From NCBI RefSeq assembly GCF_963678635.1, contig NC_087065.1, positions 27,735,254 to 27,799,253 of the forward strand: a DNA stretch of 64,000 nt, in the 5' to 3' direction. Within the stretch, counting starts at the first letter, position 1. Each line of letters starts with the position of its first letter. Below, one piece after another: positions 8,901 through 20,435 of the stretch. The notes under the pieces were generated by a model. That model ran no database searches. It worked only from the letters and a program-made list of their open reading frames with translations, and was not told where the DNA came from. This DNA comes from Symsagittifera roscoffensis. Its lineage: Eukaryota; Xenacoelomorpha; Acoela; Convolutidae. The translations under genes and the position numbers were made by a program.

Positions 8901-11856
8901 AGTAAAATTATTTTTTCGGCTTAAATTAAGTATGAATAAGCTATTGTACGCCTGCACGCTCACTTTATTAGCTCAAAATTTGACCAAAAATCAAAAGTTT
9001 CAAACCGGTTTTCTCAACACTGAGAAAATTTTAATTTTTCGAAACTTTTCACAATAGTTTGAATTAGGACTGAAAGGGCTTTAATTTGGTATATCATTCG
9101 AACGTTTTTGATGATTATTTCTCGTATTTAAGGAAAACAAAAATTTGAAAAAAATGAAAAAACAACTTAAATACACCCGAAAACAAAATTCCTCCCCATT
9201 TTCAATAGTCGCAACGAAAAAAAATGAGGTACCACACTCTTTGGGAAACTCCAAATGGAGAAAAACTTCACCCATAGTTCCTTCCCCCTTAGCGAAGTGG
9301 TCAGAACAAAAAGAAATAAAATAAATCTTGAGTCATTCTAAGTTGTTTAATACTTCAAAAACAATTGAAACTAGTTCGTATCATGTGTTATCTTAAAACG
9401 TTTACTCTATGTGTAGCGTAATCAGGAAAAAAACTGGAGAATAATTCCCTGCAACTTTGGTCATTATTTATCAAATATAACTGTTTAGACTGGACATTGA
9501 ATCTGATTGGGCATTGGACCAACCAATAAAAGTGCAAAAGGAGATAGTTAGGGACCGCGTGGCCCACAGTCTCGTATACGACGACACCAACGACTTCTTA
9601 TACTTCGCCACGATTGATTTCATTTGGAGGGCCAGGAAGGACGGAACATCTCTGATCTCTCTCAGGAAAATAATGCCGCATTTCAAGGTCTTGTCGATGG
9701 AGTTTAATGTCAAAAAGAGGTTAGTTAAAACTTGAACATTTTCCAAGATAATCCAGAGCTTCACATCATTTGTTTTACGAATAGAAAGAAGAGTTTTTAT
9801 TAACAGCTTGTAACCACTGGCTAAATATAAACAGAAAACACTTGAGTTCAAATATAAACAGAAAACACTTGAGTTGAAGTTTTGAAATCATCTCATTCAA
9901 TGTTTGGGTTGACCTTGTTGAATTACATTGAGATATTTATCGGCAGCCAAAAAACTTTCAAGTATAGCCTAGGTTTTGGCTATTTGTGGTATTTCATAGC
10001 ACGTTGAAATTTCGTAGCAGTGAGGAAAAAATCTAAAACTTTTTAAAGTTAATAACCCAACTCACGACTGATGAGCATAATTTGAGGTACTAAAATTGGC
10101 TGAAAAAATACACCGAACTCTTTCGAGTTTCTTACCACTCTTTCGAGATAGGTCGGAACAATTAAGTTCAGTGCATAAACTGGAAAGATAGTGTCAAAAA
10201 GTTCAATGACTATTTTATTTGCAGCGAGTTACTTTGGAGTTCTTGGAACGAGCATGATAAAACTGGGAAGTTGACAACATCTCACGTTCCTGAGCTGACT
10301 TGCACCAAAGACATTTTCGAAGGGAACTCCAAACTGGAGAGTATGTTCCTGTTTTCACCAGATAAGCTGTATGCGGTAGATTCAATAAATATGAAGATAG
10401 TGTCCTTCGATGTCAATACAACCCAGCTGGTTGCATCCAAAAGAAGTCGAGAGGAGTTTTCTGAGGTACACGGAGGGGACGCAGCTAAAGGGCTATTTGT
10501 GCATTCGGTTAGTTGATGGTAGTTAACAAACCTATCCTACCATGACCGATTTGGTAAATTTTTGTTCCGACCATTGAAAATGGGGAGGAACTTTGTATTC
10601 GGATGTGTGTTAGTTTTTTTTCTTTTTTCTTTCTTTTTTGTTTGCCACGCAAAATCAGGTACCACAAATCATCAAAAATAATCGAATGATATGCCAAATA
10701 AAGCCCTTTCAGTCGTAATTCGAAATATTTTCAAAAATTTTTAAAAATTTGTCTCAGTGTTGAGAAAAATTGGTTTAAATCTTTTGATTCTTAGTTCAAC
10801 TACGAGCAAGTAACGCGATTGAGTGTTTTTCGTTATATAGAAAAAAAAAACATTTTGTTTTATGTTTTTCGGCTCACAAAATTTCAAGTTAATATCAAGA
10901 AAAATATTTTGGATGTTTTTGTCAGCGCTTGTTTGCCAATTAAGGTTTTCAAAAAAATTAAAACTATTGTACAAAAAAATAAGAAACAATTTTTTTTTCA
11001 TTCTTTTGTTTGATAATCATTTTTTTAAAAAAAGTTGTCGATTTTGCTTACTTTGAAGAAAACAGAACAAACTTTTTATTTCAGATTTTCATTGAATATG
11101 GTCGGAATATTCTGTGCTATCCTTGCTTTATTTGTTTTTATTCCAAGCATTGAAAATGGGGAGAACCTTGTATTCGGATTTGTGTTTTAGTTTTTTTCTT
11201 TTTTGCTTTCCACGCAAAAATAGGTAGATTTAAATAATCTTCATTGATACATCATATTAAAGCGTAATTCCAACGAAATTAAACAGTTTGCAAAAACTGT
11301 CCCGGTGTTTTCAATAACTGATTTGAGTTTTTCAAATTTTGGTCGATTTAGAACGAGTAAAACGAGTGAGCAGGATTTTTATAGATGGATGAGCCATTTT
11401 TTTGGACATTTTTTTGAAAAATTTTGGCAAAAACAAATCGCGTATTTTTTGGCGCGCACTCCACTAAAAATTTAGTATATATTGGGGCCAAAGATGCCGT
11501 AAGAGTTTTCCGGGCTAAAATGGATATAAAATAATAGCAAAGTGGAGAGGGAGGAACCCTTTGGTTGGTGAGCGGGTCAAATCCCTGGAGAGGGGAGTGT
11601 CCACCCCCTGCCCACCTAGATCCGCTCATGAACGTTCACTCGGTCCAAAAGTTTTAATCAACTGAGCTTATAAAAACCCTAAACCTGAGTTAAGTTATAA
11701 AAATTTGCAATTTTGATAAAGCGCAGAAATGAGAAAACATATGATCTGATGATCTGATTTGAAATAGATAAAATTTGTTCTTCCTCTCTTTCCTTGTTAT
11801 GTTATGCTGAATATTTGAAATGAATTAGTTCTCGCCGGATAAATAAATTCTTTCCT

Positions 11857-11891
<35 letters not shown>

Positions 11892-14812
11892 CTCTTTTTG
11901 ATCGTTCTTTCCTTTTTTTCTTACTTTCTTTCAATCTTTCATTACTTACACACTAAATATTGCCATGAACAAACTTTATTTCAGGAATCGAAGATGATCT
12001 ACTTGAATGAGAAGTCACGTGAGCTGGTCTTCTGTGCACATTCGGGATGCTCTTTCTTGAACTTCTTCTCCACTGAGTTCACACCCTCAGACATCAAGCT
12101 GAACTTGAGCAGACAGATCGCAGGTAAACAGTAGCCGCATTATATATTGATACATATACGACTAATTTACCCAGCCATTCGGTATACGGGTACTGGATAT
12201 GGGTACTGAACGTTCCCATAGTACCTTTTTAAATCGTCGTTTTCTGATAAATACATCTGAAAAATATTTACCCTTTGGAAAATTTGCGTTTTTTCAGTTT
12301 GCCGAGTTTCATTTAATAAATCCAACCCGCATCCAATTTCAAGCGTTAATAATCGATTATATTACCATTTTAGTACCAGTCTTACTAAAATTGAGAAACA
12401 TTCGATTTTAATCAATTAATAATCGATTATAATCTCTCTTTTTAAAATCAAATTATAATTAATTATAATCCATTATAGTCGATTATAATCGATTATTTAT
12501 TCGGCTATTTTTCGATACAATTATAATCGATTTTGATTATAATCCATTATAAATCCTTTAAAAACCTAGTTTTGGTAATTATAATTGTCAAAAAATCATC
12601 ATAATAATCCGTTATAATTGATTACTTACGCCTAAACTTGGATGCGGGAGCTTTAAAGTATTTTTCACAATCACACTGAACTCGTTTTCTGCCTGAATAA
12701 AAGATAATCCAGAGCTTCACATCATTTGTTTTACGAATAGAAAGAAGAGTTTTTATTAACAGCTTGTAACCACTGGCTAAATATAAACAGAAAACACTTG
12801 AGTTCAAATATAAACAGAAAACACTTGAGTTGAAGTTTTGAAATCATCTCATTCAATGTTTGGGTTGACCTTGTTGAATTACATTGAGATATTTATCGGC
12901 AGCCAAAAAACTTTCAAGTATAGCCTAGGTTTTGGCTATTTGTGGTATTTCATAGCACGTTGAAATTTCGTAGCAGTGAGGAAAAAATCTAAAACTTTTT
13001 AAAGTTAATAACCCAACTCACGACTGATGAGCATAATTTGAGGTACTAAAATTGGCTGAAAAAATACACCGAACTCTTTCGAGTTTCTTACCACTCTTTC
13101 GAGATAGGTCGGAACAATTAAGTTCAGTGCATAAACTGGAAAGATAGTGTCAAAAAGTTCAATGACTATTTTATTTGCAGCGAGTTACTTTGGAGTTCTT
13201 GGAACGAGCATGATAAAACTGGGAAGTTGACAACATCTCACGTTCCTGAGCTGACTTGCACCAAAGACATTTTCGAAGGGAACTCCAAACTGGAGAGTAT
13301 GTTCCTGTTTTCACCAGATAAGCTGTATGCGGTAGATTCAATAAATATGAAGATAGTGTCCTTCGATGTCAATACAACCCAGCTGGTTGCATCCAAAAGA
13401 AGTCGAGAGGAGTTTTCTGAGGTACACGGAGGGGACGCAGCTAAAGGGCTATTTGTGCATTCGGTTAGTTGATGGTAGTTAACAAACCTATCCTACCATG
13501 ACCGATTTGGTAAATTTTTGTTCCGACCATTGAAAATGGGGAGGAACTTTGTATTCGGATGTGTGTTAGTTTTTTTTCTTTTTTCTTTCTTTTTTGTTTG
13601 CCACGCAAAATCAGGTACCACAAATCATCAAAAATAATCGAATGATATGCCAAATAAAGCCCTTTCAGTCGTAATTCGAAATATTTTCAAAAATTTTTAA
13701 AAATTTGTCTCAGTGTTGAGAAAAATTGGTTTAAATCTTTTGATTCTTAGTTCAACTACGAGCAAGTAACGCGATTGAGTGTTTTTCGTTATATAGAAAA
13801 AAAAAACATTTTGTTTTATGTTTTTCGGCTCACAAAATTTCAAGTTAATATCAAGAAAAATATTTTGGATGTTTTTGTCAGCGCTTGTTTGCCAATTAAG
13901 GTTTTCAAAAAAATTAAAACTATTGTACAAAAAAATAAGAAACAATTTTTTTTTCATTCTTTTGTTTGATAATCATTTTTTTAAAAAAAGTTGTCGATTT
14001 TGCTTACTTTGAAGAAAACAGAACAAACTTTTTATTTCAGATTTTCATTGAATATGGTCGGAATATTCTGTGCTATCCTTGCTTTATTTGTTTTTATTCC
14101 AAGCATTGAAAATGGGGAGAACCTTGTATTCGGATTTGTGTTTTAGTTTTTTTCTTTTTTGCTTTCCACGCAAAAATAGGTAGATTTAAATAATCTTCAT
14201 TGATACATCATATTAAAGCGTAATTCCAACGAAATTAAACAGTTTGCAAAAACTGTCCCGGTGTTTTCAATAACTGATTTGAGTTTTTCAAATTTTGGTC
14301 GATTTAGAACGAGTAAAACGAGTGAGCAGGATTTTTATAGATGGATGAGCCATTTTTTTGGACATTTTTTTGAAAAATTTTGGCAAAAACAAATCGCGTA
14401 TTTTTTGGCGCGCACTCCACTAAAAATTTAGTATATATTGGGGCCAAAGATGCCGTAAGAGTTTTCCGGGCTAAAATGGATATAAAATAATAGCAAAGTG
14501 GAGAGGGAGGAACCCTTTGGTTGGTGAGCGGGTCAAATCCCTGGAGAGGGGAGTGTCCACCCCCTGCCCACCTAGATCCGCTCATGAACGTTCACTCGGT
14601 CCAAAAGTTTTAATCAACTGAGCTTATAAAAACCCTAAACCTGAGTTAAGTTATAAAAATTTGCAATTTTGATAAAGCGCAGAAATGAGAAAACATATGA
14701 TCTGATGATCTGATTTGAAATAGATAAAATTTGTTCTTCCTCTCTTTCCTTGTTATGTTATGCTGAATATTTGAAATGAATTAGTTCTCGCCGGATAAAT
14801 AAATTCTTTCCT

Positions 14813-14847
<35 letters not shown>

Positions 14848-17800
14848 CTCTTTTTGATCGTTCTTTCCTTTTTTTCTTACTTTCTTTCAATCTTTCATTA
14901 CTTACACACTAAATATTGCCATGAACAAACTTTATTTCAGGAATCGAAGATGATCTACTTGAATGAGAAGTCACGTGAGCTGGTCTTCTGTGCACATTCG
15001 GGATGCTCTTTCTTGAACTTCTTCTCCACTGAGTTCACACCCTCAGACATCAAGCTGAACTTGAGCAGACAGATCGCAGGTAAACAGTAGCCGCATTATA
15101 TATTGATACATATACGACTAATTTACCCAGCCATTCGGTATACGGGTACTGGATATGGGTACTGAACGTTCCCATAGTACCTTTTTAAATCGTCGTTTTC
15201 TGATAAATACATCTGAAAAATATTTACCCTTTGGAAAATTTGCGTTTTTTCAGTTTGCCGAGTTTCATTTAATAAATCCAACCCGCATCCAATTTCAAGC
15301 GTTAATAATCGATTATATTACCATTTTAGTACCAGTCTTACTAAAATTGAGAAACATTCGATTTTAATCAATTAATAATCGATTATAATCTCTCTTTTTA
15401 AAATCAAATTATAATTAATTATAATCCATTATAGTCGATTATAATCGATTATTTATTCGGCTATTTTTCGATACAATTATAATCGATTTTGATTATAATC
15501 CATTATAAATCCTTTAAAAACCTAGTTTTGGTAATTATAATTGTCAAAAAATCATCATAATAATCCGTTATAATTGATTACTTACGCCTAAACTTGGATG
15601 CGGGAGCTTTAAAGTATTTTTCACAATCACACTGAACTCGTTTTCTGCCTGAATAAAAGATCTGAATTCGCAATCTTAAACTGCATATTGTGTTTCAGCG
15701 GACGCCATAAAATACCAGCCCAAGTTGATCTCAGCACACCAGACATACTACTTTCCCGACTCTGTTGTGTTCGATTTCGACACAGATGCAAATCAAGTAT
15801 CCAAAGACTATCCTCCCAGATTTGCCAAATTCCAGTACCAGGCTTCAATACAGCTGCTTCAAGGAAAATAACATCATTTAGTGGCAAGGTTTTCAAAATG
15901 AGCTTAAGCAATGTCCCACAAAGTTTTCGTTTTTAGAAAAAAGTAATTTGATGATTTAAACCAAGTAAATGTAAATGATGATATTTTGGCCAGAAATTGC
16001 ACCCACGGAAAAAGCTGTTTCCAAGTTAGTTCTCGCAGGCACCAAAAACGAATTCAGAAATCTCGTGGGCAGTTCTAGTTTCCAGCTCAACATTTCGTAC
16101 CGAGAAGCAGAATGTCCAAACTCACATTTCAGATTGCTCGGGAGCCTCAACGTCTGCACAGGTTTTGTGTCTGTTATTAAAAACATCAGTGGATCCATGA
16201 GAAACATTTTTTGATTATTAAAAGTCTTATCGGGATATCCAGTACATCTTCAAAAATTCAACGCTAGTATTCCAGCGTATTTTTTTTAACTGAGTCAATT
16301 TGAAAAACAAGTGGTCGATTTCAAAAAATATGCGGATCAGGATCCTCCCGGTATTGGATTTCATTTAGGGGCAACCAAATTTAAGGGAAACGAAGGCAAA
16401 AAAAACTCGAGAGCCTTTTATTTTTAGAACCAGCAGAGGCGTATGATTTTGCCTTTGATGGAGAATACATTTTCTGGAAACACAGCCGTGAAATCATCCC
16501 TTCTGATTGGATAGTGGCATTATACAGAGCTGGACAGTCTTCCCAGCCAGGCTCAATCCAGCAAGCATATCCGATAAATTTGGCTGTGAAAGGAGACCAC
16601 GTGATATATAGATTGGTAAGAAAGTGTCACTTAGGGATTCGCGGGAACTTGTTCGCTGGAACCAGGCGGGTTTATTGGGCCGTCTCTATTCCTCCCTGTG
16701 TTTATTCAAACCTCTCAAGACCCTTTCGTCTTTTGCCCACGGCCTGGAAAAATCGCATCTTTTTTTTAGTATATTCAAAAAACTTTAGGCACGTTATTCC
16801 AAATTTCTTGAAAAGTTAACGCGTCGGAGAAAAATAACTTAGAAAGTCATATCTTGCCTGCAGAGATCGATATTTGTTGACCTAAGAAATCGCTTGACAA
16901 AACTTACGAAATGCTTCGCAAACCCATTTTTGTAGAAAAACCATAGATCCGTCTTTCGCAGAAGAATAAATTGGAAACCTTGTGAGGGTAGGAAAGTTTT
17001 TTCAGATCAGATGCAGATTTAGAGACAGTCGTTTTGAGGTTGTCACTAAGAATTTGTGTAAATCACTTACAATTTCGATTCCACGACACTTAAGTGCCGA
17101 CAACATTTGCGTTACAAGGTATTAGGTTATGGATTCCATAAAAATGTGGTAGTTGCATTCGTATATTCATATTTGACAGGCTTTAAGACTTGTCTCTGGA
17201 TTTGACAGACACACATACACCAAATGAGGCGTTTATAAAGTCATCATCAGTTCATTATCAGCCACTGAAAAAAACTGATAAGATTACTTTTAAAAGCGAG
17301 CAATGAGGTGACTATACTTCTAGTAAGCATGTCCAAAGTGTTTTCTCGGAATTAATGTTGCCCCTTTACCTCAGACTTATACAGGCTACATTCATGTTAT
17401 TAAGAGCATCTCACATGCGCAGTGGATCTCCAACTTGCGAATGTGCATCTTTTTTAGGACACCTTGGGCCGAATGAAGTACAATGACTCCCTCAAACTTA
17501 TCGCCCAATTTGAGTGCGAGGGAAACATCCTGACCAGCAGGGCAACCGAGTTCGAAATCAGACAGATTGTGGATGTCGATGACACTGCATTCGAGAAAGC
17601 AACCACGTCGACAGGTTCAGATATGCAAATACGTTGGATAATTGTATTTAAAAAACAGCTTCACATTTTACGGACACTTACGGCTACAAAGTTCTGTCGG
17701 AAAAAAAACTTTGGGTTATATACTTGAAGTTCTAAGCCCTGAAAAAACATGCTGTAAAAACTAGACTTATAGTTTTGTAATGTATTCACTTAAGAACTTT

Positions 17801-18714
17801 TGCAGTGCCTGAAATTTTAAGAGGATTTAATGAAATAAAATGATAAAAGTTCGGTTCTGAGCTCATAGCAAACTTTGATCTGATATTTCAAATTTGCGAA
17901 ACAAAATGTTTCATTTTAGATTCAGGCGCTGAAATGCTGGTTCAAGATGAGGATCTAACCTCATACAAACTACTATTCGTATCACTCGTGATTCTTTTAC
18001 TCGGCATGATTTTTCTCTTATTCAGCTACTACAGAAAAAAGAAAACTAAACGAAAGTTCAACAAAACTGCAATTGACCAAGTGAAAGTGGCCGAGAATGT
18101 TGTGAGATATTCGACCTTGAGGCGGTCTGTCAATTCTTACGCAACAATCAGCACCAGTCGACCTCTGTTACATAATCAGAGGGATAGTTATCTCATTGGC
18201 AGTACTGAAGATTCAATTTATATGGAGATTGGCACCCAGTTTTTCACAGAGTGAGTTTTTTTTATCTGTAAGGGAGAAATGACGAAATGATGTATAACAA
18301 TAACATAATCAGTGTAAAAATATCAAAACAAAAGCTGAATTTTACAATCGATTATCTCATATAACTTTATTTAAAGTTTTTTCTCCAATTTCTTGTTTAA
18401 TTTTCTTTTTCTGTTCTGATAATTGTTCATCTGTATTCAGGCAAACTGAACCCGAAGTTGAGTCTCAAAACAGCGTGCGAATGGAGACAAAAGAACCCGA
18501 CGCTCAAATTCGAGAATCAGTGGAATCTCGCCAAGCGGAGCCGAACTACTACAGTTTCATTGAAGATGAAATTGAAGCAGAACACGAAATGCCAGAACTA
18601 AATGACAACAATCAAAGCAAAAACAACTACTTTGTTCAGTATCCTCCTATGAAAACATTCAACTCACCAGAAACTCACATATACTCTTACCCACGTAAAA
18701 ATAGTTCCTTTTAG
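5945..18714 (+). CDS. Predicted single-pass membrane receptor with beta-propeller-like ectodomain
   Basis: Eleven exons keep one frame: 5945-5980, 6061-6287, 9489-9719, 10225-10507, 11985-12123, 15699-15863, 15994-16161, 16428-16615, 17458-17614, 17920-18250, 18441-18714. They total 2199 nt, or 732 residues plus TAG. Exon 1 starts the signal peptide (MKLLFDFGCIFC, continued by exon 2). Exons 2-5 show beta-propeller features of the YWTD kind, such as VFVSDTGENKILR and DFLYFATIDFIWRARKDG. Exons 6-9 are further extracellular sequence of unknown fold; a DWIVALYRAG stretch is faintly like SKICH-type domains. Exon 10 encodes a membrane helix (YKLLFVSLVILLLGMIFLLF, about residues 547-566), then a basic stop-transfer stretch and a cytoplasmic tail rich in Tyr and Ser. 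Introns 2 and 6 lack GT. Exons 4 and 5 have a second identical copy at 13181-13463 and 14941-15079. I recognise no named orthologue and no kinase domain. A possible AATAAA lies at 18993. Confidence 0.8.
8330..8535 (+). repeat. SINE-like repeat family A, copy 2
   Basis: Plus-strand copy sharing GGCAACAATACCCAGCCC, an A run, GGGGCACAACTGCGG and CTCCGTGA with 4105-4325. The first 45 bases are two adjacent hairpins: a perfect 20-bp palindrome (8330-8349) centred on GATCTTAAGATC, and TTCTGCG-ATT-CGCAGAA at 8358-8374. These replace the tRNA-like head seen in copy 1. Confidence 0.6.
8945..9260 (+). repeat. Dispersed repeat family D, copy 1
   Basis: Contains the family landmarks in order: AAACCGGTTTTCTC, ACTGAAAGGGCTTTAAT, TATATCATTCGA, TTGATGATT, ACACCCGAAAACAAA and CCCATTTTCAATAGTCG. 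The same order is found at 49600-49845 and 63290-63540 on the plus strand and at 10545-10835 and 13501-13791 on the minus strand. No coding capacity, so probably a non-autonomous element. Confidence 0.7.
10545..10835 (-). repeat. Dispersed repeat family D, copy 2 (twin at 13501-13791)
   Basis: Reverse copy with TTCCGACCATTGAAAATGG, GAATACAAAG (as its complement), GCCACGCAAAATCAGG, GAATGATATGCC and CCCTTTCAGTCGT. It follows exon 4 directly in the intron, and duplicates with the tandem unit. Confidence 0.75.
11130..11360 (-). repeat. Dispersed repeat family D, copy 3, diverged (twin at 14086-14316)
   Basis: Reverse copy retaining GCATTGAAAATGGGGAGAACC, TGTATTCGGATTTGTG and CCACGCAAAAATAGG. It has lost the GGGCTTT block and ends near a run with GAACGAGTAAAACGAGTGAG. 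Confidence 0.65.
11390..11640 (+). repeat. Dispersed repeat family C, copy 1 (twin at 14346-14596)
   Basis: Shares GGACATTTTTTTGAAAAA, TTTTGGC(C)AAAA, ATCGCG and TTTTTGGCGCGC(A)CTCC with the longer copies at 31655-32058 and 62290-62640. It sits in intron 4 and is carried in both tandem units. A 93-codon open frame on the minus strand here is repeat-derived. Confidence 0.6.
11849..11937. repeat. (TTTC)n microsatellite (twin at 14805-14893)
   Basis: A pure TTTC run about 45 bp long, extended by interrupted TTTC/TTCC units. It lies just upstream of the exon 5 acceptor and lengthens its pyrimidine tract. Both copies have the same length despite the usual instability of such repeats. Confidence 0.9.
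12345..12625. repeat. Palindromic TAATCGATTA-rich block (twin at 15301-15581)
   Basis: Repeated self-complementary words ATAATCGATTATAAT, ATTATAATCCATTATA and ATAATTATAATC fill the block. A diverged block with the same words lies at 58220-58380. It is intronic here and has no coding content. Confidence 0.75.
12701..15656 (+). repeat. 2956-bp tandem duplication, unit 2
   Basis: Second copy, with exon duplicates at 13181-13463 and 14941-15079. Exon 5 ends in phase 1 but the duplicated exon 4 needs a phase 2 donor, so splicing unit 1 into unit 2 shifts the frame to a TGA after 16 codons. Exon 5 of either unit fits exon 6 (15699). Either only one pair is used, or one unit is an assembly artefact. 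Confidence 0.95.
15864..15993 (+). other. Intron 6, 130 bp, with a GA-AG boundary
   Basis: The acceptor at 15993 fixes phase 1 because an in-frame TAA lies at 15972. Exon 6 has no GT donor in phase 1 before its in-frame TAA at 15870. CAAG|GAAAAT at 15863/15864 restores the frame (CTT CAA GAA ATT). It equals GTAAAT with +2 T changed to A, the same change as in intron 2. Confidence 0.75.
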
Positions 18715-20372
18715 GCTTCATTAGACAAATTGTTAATTCGAAAATCGTATATTAAGAATTATGCCTTAATTAAACGTAGACGTCGACTTCTCATATTGCT
18801 GGTTTAAGGCTTGATACTTTTTCCATCGTCAATATAACTATCATAACTTTATTTAGGGAAACTTGCGTAAGCATATAAGAGCAAACAAATATCAATTCAT
18901 AACAAGACTGCTCGTATCAGGGTGAAGCCCTGAATGTTCCGACCGCCTTTTAATGTTTATGGAGCAGTAATAACATTTAAGAAATTAAATGAAATAAAAC
19001 AAAATGAAATTTTTTTCTAAAAATTTAATTTTTTTAAATAAAAATCATCCCCCCACACGCCATATTAAGTACAAAAGGATAGATTTAGCTCCTTGTAACA
19101 AATCAATTATGGCAAATAAGTTTCTTTCAACCAATTTGGAACGATTTCTAAGACGGATTAACTCTCCGCTTACGCGTTAATAGCGCGAATTATATCGCGC
19201 GTTAATTGTCCCAAATTGGTCAAAATGGCAATCTTTAAACCCTCATAACTTTACGAAAAAAGATTACAGGTAAAATATCTTTTCAAATTTAAGCTCAGGA
19301 CAACAATACCTTTCGAATGATAAAAAAAAAATTCCGTCAAAAATGGCTAGTTAAAAAGTCGAAATTTGTCTGAAGAGAAAAAAAATCCACCCGAGCACAA
19401 ATATTCCGTTACTTTCGTATCGAAAGTCGGAATAACAAAAATAACCGGTTGCTGCGCTAGTAGCTCAAAATATTATTTTCCGACCACATTCATAGAAAAT
19501 ACACACACAAAAAAGCTTTTAAAAAATTATTGTCGATTTTTTTGTGCGTCAAGTGATACTATACAAACATGTAGAAACTTCATAAATTGGGCATAATCCA
19601 GAGCAGCTGTCTTCGTAAAAAGATAACCAAACAAAAAAAATAAATATCTGAGAAACTTTCTGACTTTTTTTGCAGAATGATTTTTGATTCTTTGAATACT
19701 TTTATTGCCAAGGAAGCGCTAAATAGAGCTTTCAAGACTATTTTTTCTGGAGTAAAACAAGGTTTTTAACTACTGCCTCACTCACACAACAGTTCCAATC
19801 ACAACATACAGGGCTTTAATCTAACAGGTGGCATTGGCTCCTTTCGATAATTTTTGTGTGGTACCTGAGTTTAGGGTACCAGAGAAAATTTCGAACAATT
19901 TCTCGTGAATTAAAAATTTCTCACCGTTTAATTAGAAACCACTGATGATTTTAACAAACAACAAAAGGTTTCCCAAAAAGTAGTACCACTCATTAAGCAG
20001 GATACTGTTGAATGAAATTAAGCAGGCCTGAAAAGGGATAAAACTTATTTGAAGAACAAATATCCGATAAAAGTAGTTATTGAAGCCATGTGAATAAAAT
20101 ATTTTGACAAATTTTTATATCTTTTGTATTCATTTGGTCAACTTCTTGACATTAATAAGTTTTTTCAAAAATGTAAATGCTGTCGAAAAGAAAGGTTTCA
20201 GGGATTTCATCATTGAAATTTTCCTGCAGGCAATAAATGGCAAACTAGCTGCAAATAAAAGTTTCAAAATTAGATTCGATGTTAATAATGGTCTAATGTC
20301 GAAAATTGGCTCATTTAGAGACAATTTTTTATGCTTGGTCATTTCTTTTGTTTCTTCAGTGTTTCTTTTCGA
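18715..20372. other. 3' flank of the receptor-like gene, AT-rich
   Basis: Includes a probable 3' UTR with AATAAA at 18993, a GC-rich palindromic patch at about 19170-19205 (GCGCGAATTATATCGCGC), and no supported gene. Open frames at 19366-19596 and 20104-20412 show no recognisable domain. Confidence 0.4.
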
Positions 20373-20435
20373 GTTTCTTTTCGAGATCATTTACGAGGGT
20401 TGCTTCGTATAAATTTCGTAGATCGTTGTTTTTAG
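20373..20435. repeat. 63-bp direct duplication within the BEL/Pao element (other copy 21794-21856)
   Basis: The 63 bp from GTTTCTTTTCGAGATC to GTTGTTTTTAG are identical at the two places, 1421 bp apart. The copy at 21794 is in its natural place at the start of RT. The copy at 20373 marks the truncated 3' end. Confidence 0.9.

Larger units (their letters stand above)
6288..9488 (+). other. Intron 2 with a GA-AG boundary
   Basis: Exon 2 needs to end in phase 2 to join exon 3. The only attractive boundary is AG|GAAAGT at 6287/6288, which is the GTAAGT consensus with T changed to A at position +2. Joining to the acceptor at 9488 gives a continuous propeller-like stretch KILRLDIESDW. The intron holds a family A copy and a family D copy, and otherwise AT-rich sequence. 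A missed exon between 6288 and 9488 is the alternative. Confidence 0.65.
9745..12700 (+). repeat. 2956-bp tandem duplication, unit 1
   Basis: This segment is repeated directly at 12701-15656 with constant offset 2956 and identical sequence wherever I compared (all exons, the TTTC microsatellite, the palindromic AT block). The same 5-bp microhomology, AAGAT, is present at 9745, 12701 and 15657. It carries exons 4 (10225-10507) and 5 (11985-12123) of the receptor-like gene, plus intron repeats of families C and D. Confidence 0.95.

Noticed and set aside
9471-9851. 126-codon open frame on the minus strand
   Set aside because: It is antisense to exon 3 of the receptor-like gene, whose frame and splice sites are well supported.
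10741-11056. Overlapping frames on both strands, repeated at 13697-14012
   Set aside because: Low-complexity A/T-rich intron sequence, Lys/Phe-rich in every frame.
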